Origin: Dellaglioa kimchii
GTDB lineage: Bacteria; Bacillota; Bacilli; Lactobacillales; Lactobacillaceae
DNA: 64,000 bases
Assembly: GCF_046115505.1 (NCBI RefSeq)
Contig: NZ_CP170736.1
Span: 930,001-994,000, forward strand
Direction of reading: 5' to 3'
Positions 52,384 through 61,341 of the stretch are shown here, in pieces. The notes under the pieces were generated by a model. That model was not told the DNA's origin. It searched no databases and saw nothing but the letters and a program-made list of their open reading frames with translations. Position 1 is the stretch's first letter. Every line of letters starts with the position of its first letter. Both the position numbers and the translations under genes were made by a program.

Positions 52384-52560
52384 TCAATCAGATTTCATGC
52401 CATAGAACTGTACTTCTTGAATATTCCCAAGTTTAAATACCGTTTCAAGGTCTCTACCGAACCCCCCATCATGATAAAACCCTGCTGATTTTTTTTAATT
52501 GACTTTTTTTGAAGTGGCATCAACTTCATCAACAGCTTCAATAACTAGTACTTAAAGTAT
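52384..52560 (-). pseudogene. Decayed gene fragment of unknown family
   Basis: One minus-strand frame reads VLVIEAVDEVDATSKKVN, a TAA stop, then KKSAGFYHDGGFGRDLETVF and KLGNIQEVQFYGMKSD before TGA 52384. Codon-like composition and the natural C-terminus suggest a real gene end with a nonsense mutation. I do not recognise the family. The MerR-type promoter lies directly upstream, as if it once drove this gene. Confidence 0.5.
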
Positions 52561-52566
52561 GTTGTC

Positions 52567-52597
52567 AATATAGACTATCTCGTTACGTCACAGTCAA
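52567..52597 (-). promoter_or_regulatory. MerR-type promoter with 19-bp spacer
   Basis: Minus strand TTGACT (52592-52597), exactly 19 bp with GTGACGTAACGAGATAGTC, TATATT (52567-52572). It faces the decayed gene and then the NTF2-like gene. Confidence 0.65.
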
Positions 52598-52624
52598 CCA
52601 AAAAGCATTAATTGAATCCTCTTA

Positions 52625-52655
52625 AGTATATTGACTATCCTTACGTGTCACAGGT
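52625..52655 (-). promoter_or_regulatory. Second, degenerate copy of the MerR-type site
   Basis: Minus strand TGTGACACGTAAGGATAGTC followed by AATATACT repeats the elements TGTGAC, GTAA, GATAGTC and a -10 of the site 60 bases away, but lacks a -35 at the right distance. Looks like a tandem duplication of the operator. Confidence 0.45.
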
Positions 52656-52664
52656 TACAATTTT

Positions 52665-52845
52665 TGAGAATAATTCCCGCGCTAACATTATTCTTCATTT
52701 TTATACCATTTATTGGTGTTGACAACATTTACACGACCGAATTCTCTTTGAAAATACAAAAAGAAAGGCCAATTCGAAAATAAATTGGTCTTTCCAAAAT
52801 TTACCCACCAACATTCGTTGACATAGGGGTCTTAAGACTTCCTCT
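52665..52845 (-). mobile_element. Possible insertion-sequence end remnant (ISL3-like)
   Basis: Minus strand begins near GACCCCTATGTCAACGAATG, continues with a subterminal hairpin AAAGACCAATT/AATTGGCCTTT and a GTTGTCAACACC block, features that resemble termini of ISL3-family elements. No transposase coding sequence is present and no partner end is certain. Confidence 0.3.
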
Positions 52846-52868
52846 ACTCATTTTATAATCTTAGACTT

Positions 52869-55800
52869 TTACTTTTTAGCCTTTTTTGATTTTTTTCTAC
52901 CTACCATAAAGATAACTGATGTTGCGAGTAATGAAGCACCTAATAACGTTACCAAAAGACTGGTTGCCTCATTTGTCTGAGGAAGATTTCCTGTATCACT
53001 CTTTGTATTATTTGCTTTACTTACTGTATTTGAGTGAGCGTTTCCTTCAGGAACATTCGTCAACGTTTCCGTTGTTGTATTTCCTTTTGAGTTATCTGTT
53101 GCTGGTGGTGTCACTACTGTTTTATCTTCATCTTTAACATAAACATATGTGACTGTTTGTGCTATATCGGTGAAGATTCCTTTAGCATTGCTTGGTGTCT
53201 CTTTCAACATCCAACCTGAAAGTTGTTTTTCTTTAGATGTATATGCGTCACCAATCTTACCAGAGAATGTTACTAAAGCTGATAATTCATTACCATCTTT
53301 ATCAACATATTTTACAGTGACATCTTTAGCCGCTGATCTCGTATAAACATACGTAACTGTTTGAGTCTTATCTGTAAATGTGCCTTCTGCATTTTTAGGA
53401 GTCGTTTTAACATTCCAACCTGCAATATGTTTAGCAGTTGTCTTGTATGCATCTCCTAATTTACCAGAAAGATTATCTGGTGTTGCTAGCTCGTTGCCTT
53501 TTTCATCTACATACTTAACCGTTACAGCTTCAGCATCTGTTTTTTCATACACATACGTAACTGTTTGGGCTTTATCCGTAAATGTTCCGCTAGCGTTACT
53601 TGGCGTTTCTTTTAACGTCCAACCTACTAATTCCTTAGCAGTTGTCTTGTAGTCAGCGTCAATTTTACCAGACAAAATATCTGATGTTGCTAACTCGTTA
53701 CTTTTTCCATCTACATATTTGACCGTCACATCAGCTGCATCTGCTTTTTCATAAACATACGTAACCGTTTGTGCAACATCTGTGAATATTCCTTGTGCAT
53801 TCTTTGGTGCTTCTTTTAACGTCCAACCTGATAATACTTTGGCATCAGTTGTATAAGCATCCCCAACTTTTCCAGAAAGCGCATCAGCTGGTATTAAATC
53901 ATTACCTTTTTCATCGACGTACTTAACTGTAACTGGCACAGCATCTGCTTTTTCATACACATATGTGACTGTTTGAGTCCTATCTGTAAATGTTCCTTCT
54001 GCATTTGCTGGTGTTTCTTTTAACGTCCAGCCTGAAATATTTTTAGCGGTTGTACTATATGGATTTGATACTTTTCCTGAAAGTACATCTGATTTAACTA
54101 ATTCATTTCCGTCTACATCGACGTATTTAACCGTGATATCAGCCGCATCTGCTTTTTCATACACATATGTGACTGTTTGTGCAGTCTCTGTAAATGTTCC
54201 CGTTGCATTCGTTGGTGTTTCTTTCAATGTCCAGCCTGCAATGTTTTTAGCAGTTGTACTGTATGGATTTGATACTTTTCCTGAAAGTGCATCTGATGTT
54301 GCCAATTCTTTTCCATCTGTATCGACATACTTAACTGTAACGTCAGCCGCATCTGCTCTTTCGTACACATATGTGACCGTTTGTTTGTCAGCCGTAAACT
54401 TACCACTTGCGTTACTTGGTGTTTCTTTTAATGTCCACCCTGAAACAACAGCCGCATCTGATGTATAAACATCACCAAAATCACCAGTAAGTTCTTTTGA
54501 ATCGGCCACTGATTTACCATTTTCATCGACATATTTAACTGTCACTGGTGCAGACGTTTTCTTATAAACATAGGTAACTGTTACCGCATCAGCCCCAAAC
54601 TTACCAGAAACGTTACCTTCTACTTTTACAAAGTCGTAACCTGAAATTTCTTTTTGAGTTGTCGTATATGGATCATCGAAGTACCCACTTTGGACAACAT
54701 CATCAGCAAGTTTATTACCATCTACATCTACGTAATTTGCAGTAACATCAGCACTAGCACGAATTAATTGCGTGCCTATTGCACCTGTTTCAACAACTTG
54801 CAACTTGTTAATTGCGATACCAAAACTATTATAAGCACCACGAGTTTCTTGAACAGCGCGTGACACTTTCGTTGTTTCAGCTGGTTTATTACTAATTAAT
54901 GTTGAATCTGAAATTTCAGATTCTTTAGGCGCAACTAAATCAAATGATAAGGTAACTCCCTTACCTTGAGCCCATTCAACTCCGTCATTAAGCGTAATTT
55001 TGTATGAATGAATGGTTGACCAATCAGCTACTTTATCAGCTGTTACCCAAGTTGCATCTTCAGCTCCAGTTGGGTCAACAATTTTAGCCGTTCCTGCTGG
55101 ATAATTTGTATTCTTATCTAATATACCAGCACGTTTAGGATTTTTAGATGTACTATATAAAACAGTCATCTTATTTTCCCATGCACTTGGTAAAGTAATG
55201 GCCCCATCTAATTTCATTTCATAGGCCGAATTACGCGCTGCACCATCGGTAATATTTGAATCTCCGACAGATGGTAAAACATCTAAGAACTGCATTGATG
55301 TGATTTTATCATCCGTATTATTTGTTAACGTTGCTTGATAAGTGGCTTTTTTACCGACTGTAACATTGCCTAAATCACCAAACTTATCATCCTTATCACC
55401 TTTAATACTTGCATCAATATCAATATTTGATTCTTGATTTAACACATATGAATTACCTGTTTTAATAATTGGTGTATCTGTTTTACCATCTTTATCAATA
55501 TCATCTGTATCAACAGATTTTACTGTATCCGTTAAAAGTGGTTCATCACCGGTTGGTTTTACAGCTGTATAATCAGTATCACCAATTGTTCCTGTCATGT
55601 TAAATGTCATATTAGGTGTCGCATCTTTTGAAATATTAATTTTAAATTGACCATTAAGGAATTTACCGGCTACTAATTTGTCGCCATTCATTGTTACTTT
55701 AACGAGTTGTCTTCCAGTACCTTGGTAATCCTTATCATACAATTCAGCACTATAGTTCGTCGAAGCAACGCTTTCTTTGAACGTTACACCTGTTGGTAAT

Positions 55801-57809
55801 AGCACATAACTCAGATAAGGTCCTGATAAAGGTGAAATTGATGCCTTATTATTTTCTATTGACGTTAAGACAGTATTTTCACCTTCATTAACCGTACTTC
55901 CGACTGTATTTAGTAAACTAACTGAAGCTTTAACAACTTTTGTTTCACCGGTTGTTTTTGCTGCGACTTCAACGTGACGAGGCGCAATTCGATCTGTATA
56001 AACCTGACCATTTTCACCCTTAAATGCCTCTGCCCATGGGTTAGATGTGTAATCAACATATCGAGCTGCTTCAAACCCTGTTTCATCAGGTGCCTGAACG
56101 CCATAGAAAGTCATATCCATTTTATTAGTTATTTGACCAGTGAAGCCTTTATCAATCGTAGCATTAACTTTCATTCCGCTATTATACAATCCAGCTGGAG
56201 CCATTTTAACGGTTTTTTTACTTTCTGGATCATAGGTTGCAGATGCGGCTTTGTCTCTATCTGCAGGAACGGTTGTTATCTTCTCATCATGGAACCATAA
56301 CCAAATATTAGCCACTTTTTTTCCATCAGGAATACCTAACTGAGCACGTGTGTAATTGGCGTTAGTCTTCATATCCATATTGAGTAATGTCCAGTTATCG
56401 TCAACTTTTCCATTTGTTTCATATTTTACCAACATGGCAAATGGTACTTTAGCTTTTGTTGGTGAAAAAGTTGGTAAATTATTGTTTGGCATATAATAAA
56501 AATTACCCGTTGTAAAACTATCAAGATTTAAATGTGTATCCACATCATAATAAATATTATAATAAGAAAACCCAATATAAGGTGATGTTGCATTTTGTGA
56601 GGATAATGTTAATCCATAACTAAGATAAGCATCATCGTTAACTGTCACATCCGGATCAATTAATGTAGCTGATGCCACGCCACCGTTTCCATCTTTTGGT
56701 CCCAAATGATTAGTTGGAAATGCCGATCCACCAGGAATTGGAATTGGAACTTCCTTAGGATCATTAGGCATAACCATAACCGTTGATTTAATTGGGGCCG
56801 TACTATTTACACTACCATCAAGAAAAGTTGCTGTTGAACTCACTGTATTCGTTATCTGTGAATAATAGGCAGCCTTATCAGTCACTTTTGCTTGGATAGT
56901 CACATTTTTTTCAAAAAAGTCAGTCGCTGCTGCTTTTTGTTCAGCATAACTTGGTGCTGTATATTCCCAAGTTAATGTTCTACCATCTGCACTGACACTT
57001 GGTTCTTGTGCGCCATCTTTTACACCATAGTAATCTATTCCAGTACCTAATTTATAGGTTACATTAACCTTAGAACCTTCTTTAACATAGAGTGCGCCTA
57101 ATTCTTTTTTCGGTGCGCTAACCCCTACACCGTAGTTTACAATATCGCCACGATTAGGATTATTATATGTTTGTCCTTCAATACTAGTAACTTTATTTGT
57201 CATAGCATAATTATTATTTGCCGTTATATTAATTGAAGATTTAGAATCATAGCTTTTATTTTCGCCATTCTGATCCGTTCCAGTAAACGTTGCAGCTGTG
57301 TCTAATTTTGTATTAGGCATAATTGCGCCATTTGCTGTTCCTATTTTTATAATCACTTTATTTGCTGTTCTTGCATTAAGTGTATCAAAATGATAATTCA
57401 ATACACCTTTATCTTTATCATAAATTGGTGTGACACCCGCAATTTTAAGTTCTGATAAATCTTGCGTAAATGTCATATTTTCATTTAAATTACTTGGTAG
57501 CGTAACCTTTATATCGGCATTGGTAAATGAAGTGTTCTTACCTGAAATTTTAAAATATAAATTAAAATTAGCCAATTGGCCAGCTTCAATCGTATCTTTC
57601 TGTGCTTCAACCGTAAGATCCGTATTTGTATCTCCAGTACGAGTCATACCTGTCTCTGCTTTTGTCGCTTTTTTAGTAGTTGACGACGTAGCTGCTTTTG
57701 AAGATGACATTTCTGCCGTTGGATTAAGCCCCTGCGCAAACACAGAAGATAATGGCAATTGCGTGAACAACGTTATCATTGTTGTTGCGATAGTTAACCC
57801 TTTTTTCAT
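52869..57809 (-). CDS. LPXTG-anchored MucBP-repeat adhesin
   Basis: 1646-residue surface protein. Signal peptide MKKGLTIATTMITLFTQ, cleaved near SVFA-QG; a ~950-residue N-terminal region of beta-rich adhesin modules; eight MucBP-type repeats of ~67 residues (about 1025-1563, pattern VTVKYVDxxGxEL...SGWTLKETP...QTVTYVYEKADA); a Thr/Asn-rich stalk; LPQTN sorting signal near residues 1609-1613, hydrophobic helix and a basic tail. Predicted to bind mucin or related glycans and be anchored by the sortase at 16981-17691. AAGGGGG precedes the ATG, and a cre-like palindrome lies 85 bases upstream. The repeats give many false frames on the other strand. Confidence 0.92.
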   Translation of the reverse strand: MKKGLTIATTMITLFTQLPLSSVFAQGLNPTAEMSSSKAATSSTTKKATKAETGMTRTGDTNTDLTVEAQKDTIEAGQLANFNLYFKISGKNTSFTNADIKVTLPSNLNENMTFTQDLSELKIAGVTPIYDKDKGVLNYHFDTLNARTANKVIIKIGTANGAIMPNTKLDTAATFTGTDQNGENKSYDSKSSINITANNNYAMTNKVTSIEGQTYNNPNRGDIVNYGVGVSAPKKELGALYVKEGSKVNVTYKLGTGIDYYGVKDGAQEPSVSADGRTLTWEYTAPSYAEQKAAATDFFEKNVTIQAKVTDKAAYYSQITNTVSSTATFLDGSVNSTAPIKSTVMVMPNDPKEVPIPIPGGSAFPTNHLGPKDGNGGVASATLIDPDVTVNDDAYLSYGLTLSSQNATSPYIGFSYYNIYYDVDTHLNLDSFTTGNFYYMPNNNLPTFSPTKAKVPFAMLVKYETNGKVDDNWTLLNMDMKTNANYTRAQLGIPDGKKVANIWLWFHDEKITTVPADRDKAASATYDPESKKTVKMAPAGLYNSGMKVNATIDKGFTGQITNKMDMTFYGVQAPDETGFEAARYVDYTSNPWAEAFKGENGQVYTDRIAPRHVEVAAKTTGETKVVKASVSLLNTVGSTVNEGENTVLTSIENNKASISPLSGPYLSYVLLPTGVTFKESVASTNYSAELYDKDYQGTGRQLVKVTMNGDKLVAGKFLNGQFKINISKDATPNMTFNMTGTIGDTDYTAVKPTGDEPLLTDTVKSVDTDDIDKDGKTDTPIIKTGNSYVLNQESNIDIDASIKGDKDDKFGDLGNVTVGKKATYQATLTNNTDDKITSMQFLDVLPSVGDSNITDGAARNSAYEMKLDGAITLPSAWENKMTVLYSTSKNPKRAGILDKNTNYPAGTAKIVDPTGAEDATWVTADKVADWSTIHSYKITLNDGVEWAQGKGVTLSFDLVAPKESEISDSTLISNKPAETTKVSRAVQETRGAYNSFGIAINKLQVVETGAIGTQLIRASADVTANYVDVDGNKLADDVVQSGYFDDPYTTTQKEISGYDFVKVEGNVSGKFGADAVTVTYVYKKTSAPVTVKYVDENGKSVADSKELTGDFGDVYTSDAAVVSGWTLKETPSNASGKFTADKQTVTYVYERADAADVTVKYVDTDGKELATSDALSGKVSNPYSTTAKNIAGWTLKETPTNATGTFTETAQTVTYVYEKADAADITVKYVDVDGNELVKSDVLSGKVSNPYSTTAKNISGWTLKETPANAEGTFTDRTQTVTYVYEKADAVPVTVKYVDEKGNDLIPADALSGKVGDAYTTDAKVLSGWTLKEAPKNAQGIFTDVAQTVTYVYEKADAADVTVKYVDGKSNELATSDILSGKIDADYKTTAKELVGWTLKETPSNASGTFTDKAQTVTYVYEKTDAEAVTVKYVDEKGNELATPDNLSGKLGDAYKTTAKHIAGWNVKTTPKNAEGTFTDKTQTVTYVYTRSAAKDVTVKYVDKDGNELSALVTFSGKIGDAYTSKEKQLSGWMLKETPSNAKGIFTDIAQTVTYVYVKDEDKTVVTPPATDNSKGNTTTETLTNVPEGNAHSNTVSKANNTKSDTGNLPQTNEATSLLVTLLGASLLATSVIFMVGRKKSKKAKK
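53121..54743 (-). repeat. Eight tandem MucBP repeats within the adhesin gene
   Basis: About 200-bp coding repeats; repeats 3-6 are the most alike, repeat 1 (VTANYVDVDGNKLAD) the most diverged. Such arrays expand and contract by recombination, so repeat number may vary between strains and short-read assemblies may collapse it. Confidence 0.85.
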
Positions 57810-57893
57810 TTGTATTTCCCCCTTGTAATTAGTAACCTATTAAATAACATGCCGCCCCTGGCACAAATTAATTGTAACATCACAACAATCTTA

Positions 57894-57907
57894 TGTAAAC
57901 GTTTACG
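57894..57907 (-). promoter_or_regulatory. cre-like palindrome upstream of the adhesin
   Basis: TGTAAACGTTTACG contains the perfect 12-bp palindrome GTAAACGTTTAC and fits the cre consensus at 13 of 14 positions. It suggests CcpA or another LacI-family protein controls the adhesin. Confidence 0.5.
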
Positions 57908-57931
57908 GCTTGCGCCATTAAATCGTCTTTC

Positions 57932-57986
57932 CAAAAAAATAAAAGGACATTAAAATCCTATAAAAATGGATTTTAATGCCCTTTTA
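57932..57986 (-). terminator. Terminator of the PadR-DUF1700 operon
   Basis: AAAAGGACATTAAAATCC and GGATTTTAATGCCCTTTT pair with one mismatch; the minus-strand T run follows. Confidence 0.8.
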
Positions 57987-58066
57987 CACTACTGGAATTC
58001 TAACTTACCACATTTCTTAAATCATACGTGGCCATTTAGAAATAGAACGTTCGGAACCAACTATGT

Positions 58067-58195
58067 TCACCCCCATAATTTAAATGCTGACAAATCAAAA
58101 CCTGATAATGCGTAACTAGTAAACATGACTATAGCGCCAAACCAGATCAGAAATAAACTAATTTTCAACCAATTACGTCTTATATATTCAATCAT
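58067..58195 (-). CDS. 42-residue single-pass membrane protein in the PadR operon
   Basis: ATG 58195 has a GGAGG nine bases upstream, inside the end of the DUF1700 gene, whose stop is one base away. It encodes MIEYIRRNWLKISLFLIWFG then a second hydrophobic stretch and FDLSAFKLWG. A short basic N-terminus and one membrane helix. The strong ribosome site and tight coupling make it a real gene, probably a small partner of the DUF1700 protein. No family recognised. Confidence 0.7.
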   Translation of the reverse strand: MIEYIRRNWLKISLFLIWFGAIVMFTSYALSGFDLSAFKLWG

Positions 58196-58196
58196 T

Positions 58197-58790
58197 TTAA
58201 GCGACCTCCTTCAATTGTCTTCTGAATAAACGAATTAACCAATGTGTCAGGCTAATTGAATATTTAATTAAATATTTCGTTGAATACCAGGTCATTGCGC
58301 TGAATAAAATACCAACACCTACAATTACAAAACTTACCCCAAATTGCATCAATCCAATATTAAAACCTTGATTAAACATGTCAAATGGTGATAATCCTAA
58401 ACTAATCACACCACTGATAATAAGTGAAGTAGCAATTACGCCTGCAATCATTGGTACTACCCATATTAAAAAATAAACTGTGGCAATTAGAACAGCGGCT
58501 GTCAACAATAGCGGTCCCCATACAGGTGCCCCTAGGATAAGTAAAATAACAATCAAAATAATTATTGGTGTTGATAACTGCTTTTGGATTTTTGGTCGGT
58601 CATTTTGGGTCAAACGTATCGCAATTTGACTTGGATTTTCTAAACTTAGAATAATATCTGTCTCAGATTCACCCGCTTCTAGACGGTCATCAATCATCTC
58701 ATCATAATAATCAAGGGTATTGTCAATATCTGCCGCTTGATAGTGTTTAAGTTCTTCTTCTAGCTCTACAATAAATTTTCTCTTATTCAT
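58197..58790 (-). CDS. DUF1700/HAAS-domain membrane protein
   Basis: 197 residues. The start was moved to ATG 58790 (MNKRKFIVELEEEL), eight bases after AAGGGAG. The N-terminal ~70 residues form the DUF1700 (HAAS signalling) helical domain with DYYDEMIDDRLEAGESE, followed by three or four membrane helices. Such proteins commonly follow a PadR regulator and act with it in envelope-stress type circuits; the signal is unknown. Two bases after padR. Confidence 0.85.
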   Translation of the reverse strand: MNKRKFIVELEEELKHYQAADIDNTLDYYDEMIDDRLEAGESETDIILSLENPSQIAIRLTQNDRPKIQKQLSTPIIILIVILLILGAPVWGPLLLTAAVLIATVYFLIWVVPMIAGVIATSLIISGVISLGLSPFDMFNQGFNIGLMQFGVSFVIVGVGILFSAMTWYSTKYLIKYSISLTHWLIRLFRRQLKEVA

Positions 58791-58792
58791 CG

Positions 58793-59098
58793 TTACACTC
58801 CCTTTATGTAATCGTAAACGTTTATTACCTGTTGCCAATCATCTAAAAATTCTTGAATATCTACTAATCCCGCCTCAGTTATGTGATAATATTTTCGCAA
58901 TCGACCATTGTGTTCAACACTGTAACTCTCAATAGCACCTTGTTTTTCTAGTCGTTTCAAAATGGGATAAAGAGTTGAATCTGAAAGTTCAATCACGCTC
59001 GAGGTATCTTTAATAATTTGGTAACCATAAGAATCTGATGTTCTCAGCGTCGCTAACACGCAAAATTCTAATAACCCTTTTTTCATCTGTATATTCAT
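58793..59098 (-). CDS. PadR-family regulator
   Basis: 101 residues. The start was moved to ATG 59098 (MNIQMKKGLLEF), with AAGGAG upstream; the longer frame extends through the promoter. Winged helix with VLATLRTSDSYGYQIIKD, STLYPILKRLEKQGAIES and GRLRKYYHITEAG, the canonical PadR N-terminal domain, and a short dimerisation helix. It controls its own operon through the operator at 59120-59142. Confidence 0.9.
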   Translation of the reverse strand: MNIQMKKGLLEFCVLATLRTSDSYGYQIIKDTSSVIELSDSTLYPILKRLEKQGAIESYSVEHNGRLRKYYHITEAGLVDIQEFLDDWQQVINVYDYIKGV

Positions 59099-59119
59099 CA
59101 ACTCACTCCTTTCAAAATC

Positions 59120-59149
59120 TATACTATACGTTACATAGTATAATGTCAA
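59120..59149 (-). promoter_or_regulatory. PadR operon promoter and operator
   Basis: Minus strand TTGACA (59144-59149), exactly 17 bp, TAGTAT (59121-59126). The inverted repeat TATACTAT (59120-59127) - 7 bp - ATAGTATA (59135-59142) covers the -10 and spacer, the expected place for autorepression. Confidence 0.8.
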
Positions 59150-59170
59150 ACAATATATTATTTTAGACAA

Positions 59171-59208
59171 AAAAATCGACAATGTCAGCAAGACAACATT
59201 GTCGATTT
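59171..59208 (-). terminator. Terminator after the small membrane-protein gene
   Basis: AAATCGACAATGT/ACATTGTCGATTT stem with a 10-base loop and a minus-strand T run; it insulates the PadR promoter from the upstream leftward gene. Confidence 0.8.
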
Positions 59209-59266
59209 AAGTGGATTATTAATAATAGCTTTACCCTGTAGAACTGCCAAAGAGTTCATTGTAAGG

Positions 59267-59458
59267 CTATTTATTTTTTGCTTTAAAGTATTGTACAATT
59301 GGTCTCAATAAGAATATACCTAACAGATAAATCCTACTATCATAAAAAATCGAACTAACTAAACTATCTTTAATAAAGAAAGACAAGATTATTAAACATA
59401 AAGATAGGCTGCCAAGAACAGAAAGGACTTCATCTATATAATCTTTATATTTTTTCAT
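59267..59458 (-). CDS. Small two-helix membrane protein
   Basis: 63 residues. The start was set at the second in-frame ATG (59458, MKKYKDYIDEV), seven bases after AGGA. Two hydrophobic helices (about 12-30 and 38-58), a Lys-rich C-terminus. Size and pattern recall bacteriocin-immunity-like or other small membrane proteins of lactobacilli, but no bacteriocin gene is nearby. Function unknown. Confidence 0.55.
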   Translation of the reverse strand: MKKYKDYIDEVLSVLGSLSLCLIILSFFIKDSLVSSIFYDSRIYLLGIFLLRPIVQYFKAKNK

Positions 59459-59644
59459 TTTCATATCCTAACTAAAGCTATTATTTTTTTCAAATTGATA
59501 ATAACACCTCGTTTTATCTTTGTCTATTTTAAACGATCTTATCAATTTAACCAGTAAGAAGACAGATAAGATTACATCAAATTAATTTTGTAGTATATTG
59601 AAATAAATATTAATTCATATCATTTATGAAGGGTGGTCCTATTA

Positions 59645-59929
59645 ATGAAAAAAATATTTAAAACCGATAACAATCAAGTGAAATGGTTTATAAGAATTGG
59701 TATCATACTCTGTATATTTGGCCCATGGATTGCCTTTTTAAATGGAATTGTCGGCATATCTTTAGCTGGTTTAGGACTTTCTGCTGTTACAGATTCTATT
59801 CTCAACTTACCCTTCTTTCAGAAAAATTTTTTTTACTGCTTATTATCAATCCTTTTAATGCTATTGGTTGCTATCATCATTCTCATTTATATCCTTCTAA
59901 TCATACTGCTACTAAATATACAATTTTAA
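59645..59929 (+). CDS. Small membrane protein
   Basis: 94 residues. Start ATG 59645 (MKKIFKTDNNQ) with GGGTGGT upstream. Basic N-terminus, then two or three hydrophobic segments (about 17-50 and 60-94), the last almost wholly Leu/Ile. No family recognised. The gene stands alone between a leftward small membrane protein and the convergent ltrA. Confidence 0.5.
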   Translation: MKKIFKTDNNQVKWFIRIGIILCIFGPWIAFLNGIVGISLAGLGLSAVTDSILNLPFFQKNFFYCLLSILLMLLVAIIILIYILLIILLLNIQF

Positions 59930-59963
59930 TCATAAACACTGTAAAATGATTCTTCAATCCCTT

Positions 59964-61106
59964 TCAATTTTTAATGTCATAATTTTGATTCTGTTTCGTT
60001 CGTTTAACCATATAGTGTACATACATTGCAGAGTTCGCAATGGTCACTAATACTGTTATGCTCACAATTTCTGGAAAATTGTTAAATATTAAGCTTAATA
60101 TTACGCCCACCATAGTTGTCGTTGTAAAGAATCCAATGACCACCTTACCCAATCGCAAGTATTTTTTATTATACGGACTGGTTAAAAATAACCCTAAATA
60201 AAATAACGATATACCTAAATATAGACATAGTACTGAAAAGTTTTTAGGAATTTCAATTTCACTAATAAAACCTAACGAAATAGTGACTAAACTTAAGCCA
60301 AATAAGACAAAGTAATGAATATAAATTAATCGAATACCTGTTTCACCCGAACGGTTTTCATCAATATAATGATCCATTTGAGTAATATAGGTCATAAAAA
60401 GTGCACCAACAATCATGAATATTAGAATTGAATAAAAATTAAATGTTTTAACGGTAAAGTACGAGGCAATACCAAGAATACTTTCTCCAAATGTAATAAT
60501 TGTTAATAGTGTTAGACGCTCTAATATATGTGGAAAATTAAGTGGGTGGAGCTTTAGAACTGATCCACCTAGAGCTGGTAATATCCAACTCACTGCAATA
60601 CCCAGCAAGAATACCGCAATACCTATGTTTAGTGGCAAAAAAGAGCCAATAAGCACAAGTACTGTTCTCGTTGCAACAATCAACATCATTAGTTTAGCAA
60701 TTTTTTTATCATCCTTTTTAGCAGCCGTCAGGTATACCGTGCCATATTGAACAACTAATACTGTGGATAATAACCCTGTTGCAATTGCAAAAGGTTGGAA
60801 CCAATTATGGATATCCCCCTCAAACGCATTGGACATATAAAGTAAAATTGCCATATCAATCATAAAAAGAATAATATCAGTCATCGAATTTTTCCCATAT
60901 CGATTAATAAAAACACTCTTAATCATCCATGTATTAATAAAAACGACCATTACCACTGAAAAGATAATAAATGCACTAATCACACTTGCTGTGCTTCCTT
61001 GAAAATGATGAAGTAAATCTGTAGCTTGTGAAATTGCGTACGCAAAGACCAAATCATAAAATAATTCAGGTAATTCAACTTTCTTTTTTTCGACTTGTTC
61101 TGCCAT
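59964..61106 (-). CDS. ltrA: Low-temperature-requirement protein LtrA
   Basis: 380-residue integral membrane protein of the LtrA family: N-terminal signature VELPELFYDLVFAYAISQAT, about ten helices, and the conserved ERLTLLTIITFGESILGI near the middle. First linked to growth at low temperature in Listeria; the molecular function is unknown. Standalone leftward gene. Confidence 0.88.
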   Translation of the reverse strand: MAEQVEKKKVELPELFYDLVFAYAISQATDLLHHFQGSTASVISAFIIFSVVMVVFINTWMIKSVFINRYGKNSMTDIILFMIDMAILLYMSNAFEGDIHNWFQPFAIATGLLSTVLVVQYGTVYLTAAKKDDKKIAKLMMLIVATRTVLVLIGSFLPLNIGIAVFLLGIAVSWILPALGGSVLKLHPLNFPHILERLTLLTIITFGESILGIASYFTVKTFNFYSILIFMIVGALFMTYITQMDHYIDENRSGETGIRLIYIHYFVLFGLSLVTISLGFISEIEIPKNFSVLCLYLGISLFYLGLFLTSPYNKKYLRLGKVVIGFFTTTTMVGVILSLIFNNFPEIVSITVLVTIANSAMYVHYMVKRTKQNQNYDIKN

Positions 61107-61229
61107 TTTAATTCCCTCGTTTTTTTTAAATTAGTGAGTTAGATTACTTTACAAATCGTTTAAATACTACTAAAGACATTTTATTATAGCACCTTTTTTG
61201 ATTTATCTGAACTATATGAATAGCGAAAC

Positions 61230-61288
61230 AAAAGAACCATCTGGATAAGCAGTTTTTAGAAAAATAGCTATCTAGATGGTTCTTTTAT
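61230..61288 (-). terminator. Terminator of the 61.3-kb gene
   Basis: AAAGAACCATCT and AGATGGTTCTTT pair (with GATA/TATC inside) and are followed by a T run on the minus strand. Confidence 0.7.
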
Positions 61289-61341
61289 TTAATTTTGTAG
61301 ATACCATTAATAAACGATTATATTTTAAAAAAATCTCTTAA

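Larger units (their letters stand above)
52325..52868. other. 544-base stretch with decayed gene, MerR-type sites and IS-like end
   Basis: No intact gene. From left to right: a gene remnant (52384-52560, minus), a MerR-type promoter (52567-52597), a second similar site (52625-52655), and an IS-end-like region (52665-52845). Confidence 0.55.

Noticed and set aside
52919..54468. Plus-strand ORFs of 65-111 residues within the adhesin gene
   Set aside because: They are periodic antisense frames created by the MucBP repeats; no ribosome sites and the same peptide recurs with the repeat period.
53121..54743. CRISPR-like regular repeat spacing
   Set aside because: The ~200-bp units are coding MucBP repeats, not short repeats with unique spacers, and no cas gene is present.
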